From an uncultured Clostridia bacterium (GTDB taxonomy: Bacteria; Bacillota; Clostridia; Christensenellales; Aristaeellaceae): a DNA stretch of 22,077 nt. Under the pieces are notes generated by a model. It saw only the letters and a list, made by a program, of their open reading frames with translations. It was not told the DNA's origin and did no database searches. The stretch covers positions 1-22,077 of the forward strand of contig CAKTXP010000020.1 of the NCBI GenBank assembly GCA_934631055.1, read 5' to 3'. The position numbers were made by a program, and so were the translations under genes. Positions 21,403 to 22,077 of this stretch are shown piece after piece; the first letter of the stretch is position 1, and the number at the start of each line of letters is the position of its first letter.

Positions 21403-22077
21403 ATGCCCGTTCAGCTCTTTTCGCATAACTGCCAGGCTTACCAAGCGGTCTGCACGATGCTGGAAAAGAATGGGAAAGCTGCTGTCATTCATCCGACCGG
21501 AACAGGCAAGAGCTTCATTGCGATGAAGTGGATCGAAGAGCATGCACAGCGCTTTGTATGGCTCTCTCCGAGCGAATATATCTACCAAACTCAGATTGAA
21601 AACGTATTGCGTACCGCGCCGGATTTTCCAACGGAACGCATTACGTTTATGACGTATACCCGTTTGATGATGATGACGGACGCGGAGATTGTGGCATTGG
21701 CGCCATTCGGCATCGTATTGGATGAATTCCACCGCTGCGGCGCGAAGTGCTGGGGCGAAGGCGTGGTCAGGCTGTTGACGGCCTATCCGGAAGCTCAGCT
21801 GCTGGGACTTTCCGCGACTAAGATCCGCTATCTGGATGGACAGCGGGATATGGCGGAAGAATTGCTTCAGGGATGCGTCGCCAGCGAGATGACGCTGGGC
21901 GAGGCGGTCGTGCGCGGGATACTGCCCGCGCCGATGTATGTTACGACCCTTTATCAAATTCAGCAGGAGCTTGACGACCTGCAAAAACGAATCAATACGG
22001 TCAGTCCGGAAACATTCAGGCGGGAAAGTCAGCACAGTATGGATGCGCTGCGCGAGACGATAGAGAACGCGGAAGGG
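21403..22077 (+). CDS. SF2 DEAD/DEAH-type helicase, N-terminal part (runs off the window)
   Basis: 225 codons remain open to the window edge. ATG 21403 follows GGAGG by eight bases. A Q-motif-like HNCQAYQAV (8-16) precedes Walker A PTGTGKS; then come VWLSPSEYIYQTQ (motif Ia region), DEFHRCG (motif II, with H at the position typical of DExH helicases), and GLSATKIRYLD (motif III). The layout matches a group of Firmicutes helicases that, as I recall, continue into several helicase-associated DNA-binding repeats; that part is not visible here. Such genes are accessory and often travel with mobile elements, which fits the integrase remnant next door. The role is unknown, with DNA repair, restriction or defence all possible. 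Confidence 0.85.
   Translation, partial: MPVQLFSHNCQAYQAVCTMLEKNGKAAVIHPTGTGKSFIAMKWIEEHAQRFVWLSPSEYIYQTQIENVLRTAPDFPTERITFMTYTRLMMMTDAEIVALAPFGIVLDEFHRCGAKCWGEGVVRLLTAYPEAQLLGLSATKIRYLDGQRDMAEELLQGCVASEMTLGEAVVRGILPAPMYVTTLYQIQQELDDLQKRINTVSPETFRRESQHSMDALRETIENAEG

Overview
The window looks like a piece of a low-GC-phylum (Firmicutes, Clostridia-type) chromosome, probably from a gut or rumen anaerobe. This is inferred from strong AGGAGG-type ribosome sites, sigma-A promoters with 17-base spacers, Gram-positive-style gene content and the families of intergenic repeat. The central coding blocks are GC-rich, while both edges and several junctions are AT-rich and full of gene debris. I cannot name a species.

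Layout. Bases 1-2000 are an accessory scrapyard. A leftward gene only just enters the window behind a near-perfect promoter, followed by a sortase-like tail, a complete IS630-family element (418-1442) whose transposase is in two frames, a macro-domain (DarG-like) remnant and a strong 19-bp hairpin. Bases 1894-8023 are a five-gene oligopeptide/dipeptide ABC transporter operon (binding protein, two permeases, two ATPases). Bases 8069-9000 hold a decayed IS5-family transposase fused to a Phd-type antitoxin fragment. Bases 9116-11047 encode an exported flavoprotein with an FAD reductase domain and a C-terminal FMN-attachment domain. A composite hairpin repeat (11142-11532) separates it from a convergent S9 prolyl-oligopeptidase-type peptidase (11534-13345, minus). 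A divergent promoter region then starts a second transporter operon (13569-18989; permease, permease, ATPase, ATPase, binding protein). A shorter copy of the repeat (19064-19238) precedes an M14-type metallocarboxypeptidase gene (19288-20694). The right edge holds an integrase remnant inside an inverted-repeat pair and the first 225 codons of an SF2 helicase behind a fully consensus promoter.

Working together: two peptide importers, a cytosolic serine peptidase and a cytosolic zinc carboxypeptidase form a plausible peptide-scavenging island, with a secreted flavin reductase between the importers. The promoters of both importers and of the S9 peptidase share the form TTGCAT-17 bp-TAxxxT, which hints at joint expression.

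The most unusual signal is not a protein. The intergenic repeat at 11142-11532 carries two copies of an 87-88-base module in which stems are preserved by compensatory base changes. The shorter copy 8 kb away looks like the same scaffold without the modules. I found no CRISPR array, tRNA or rRNA, and no clear new defence system; the defence-related genes seen are broken.
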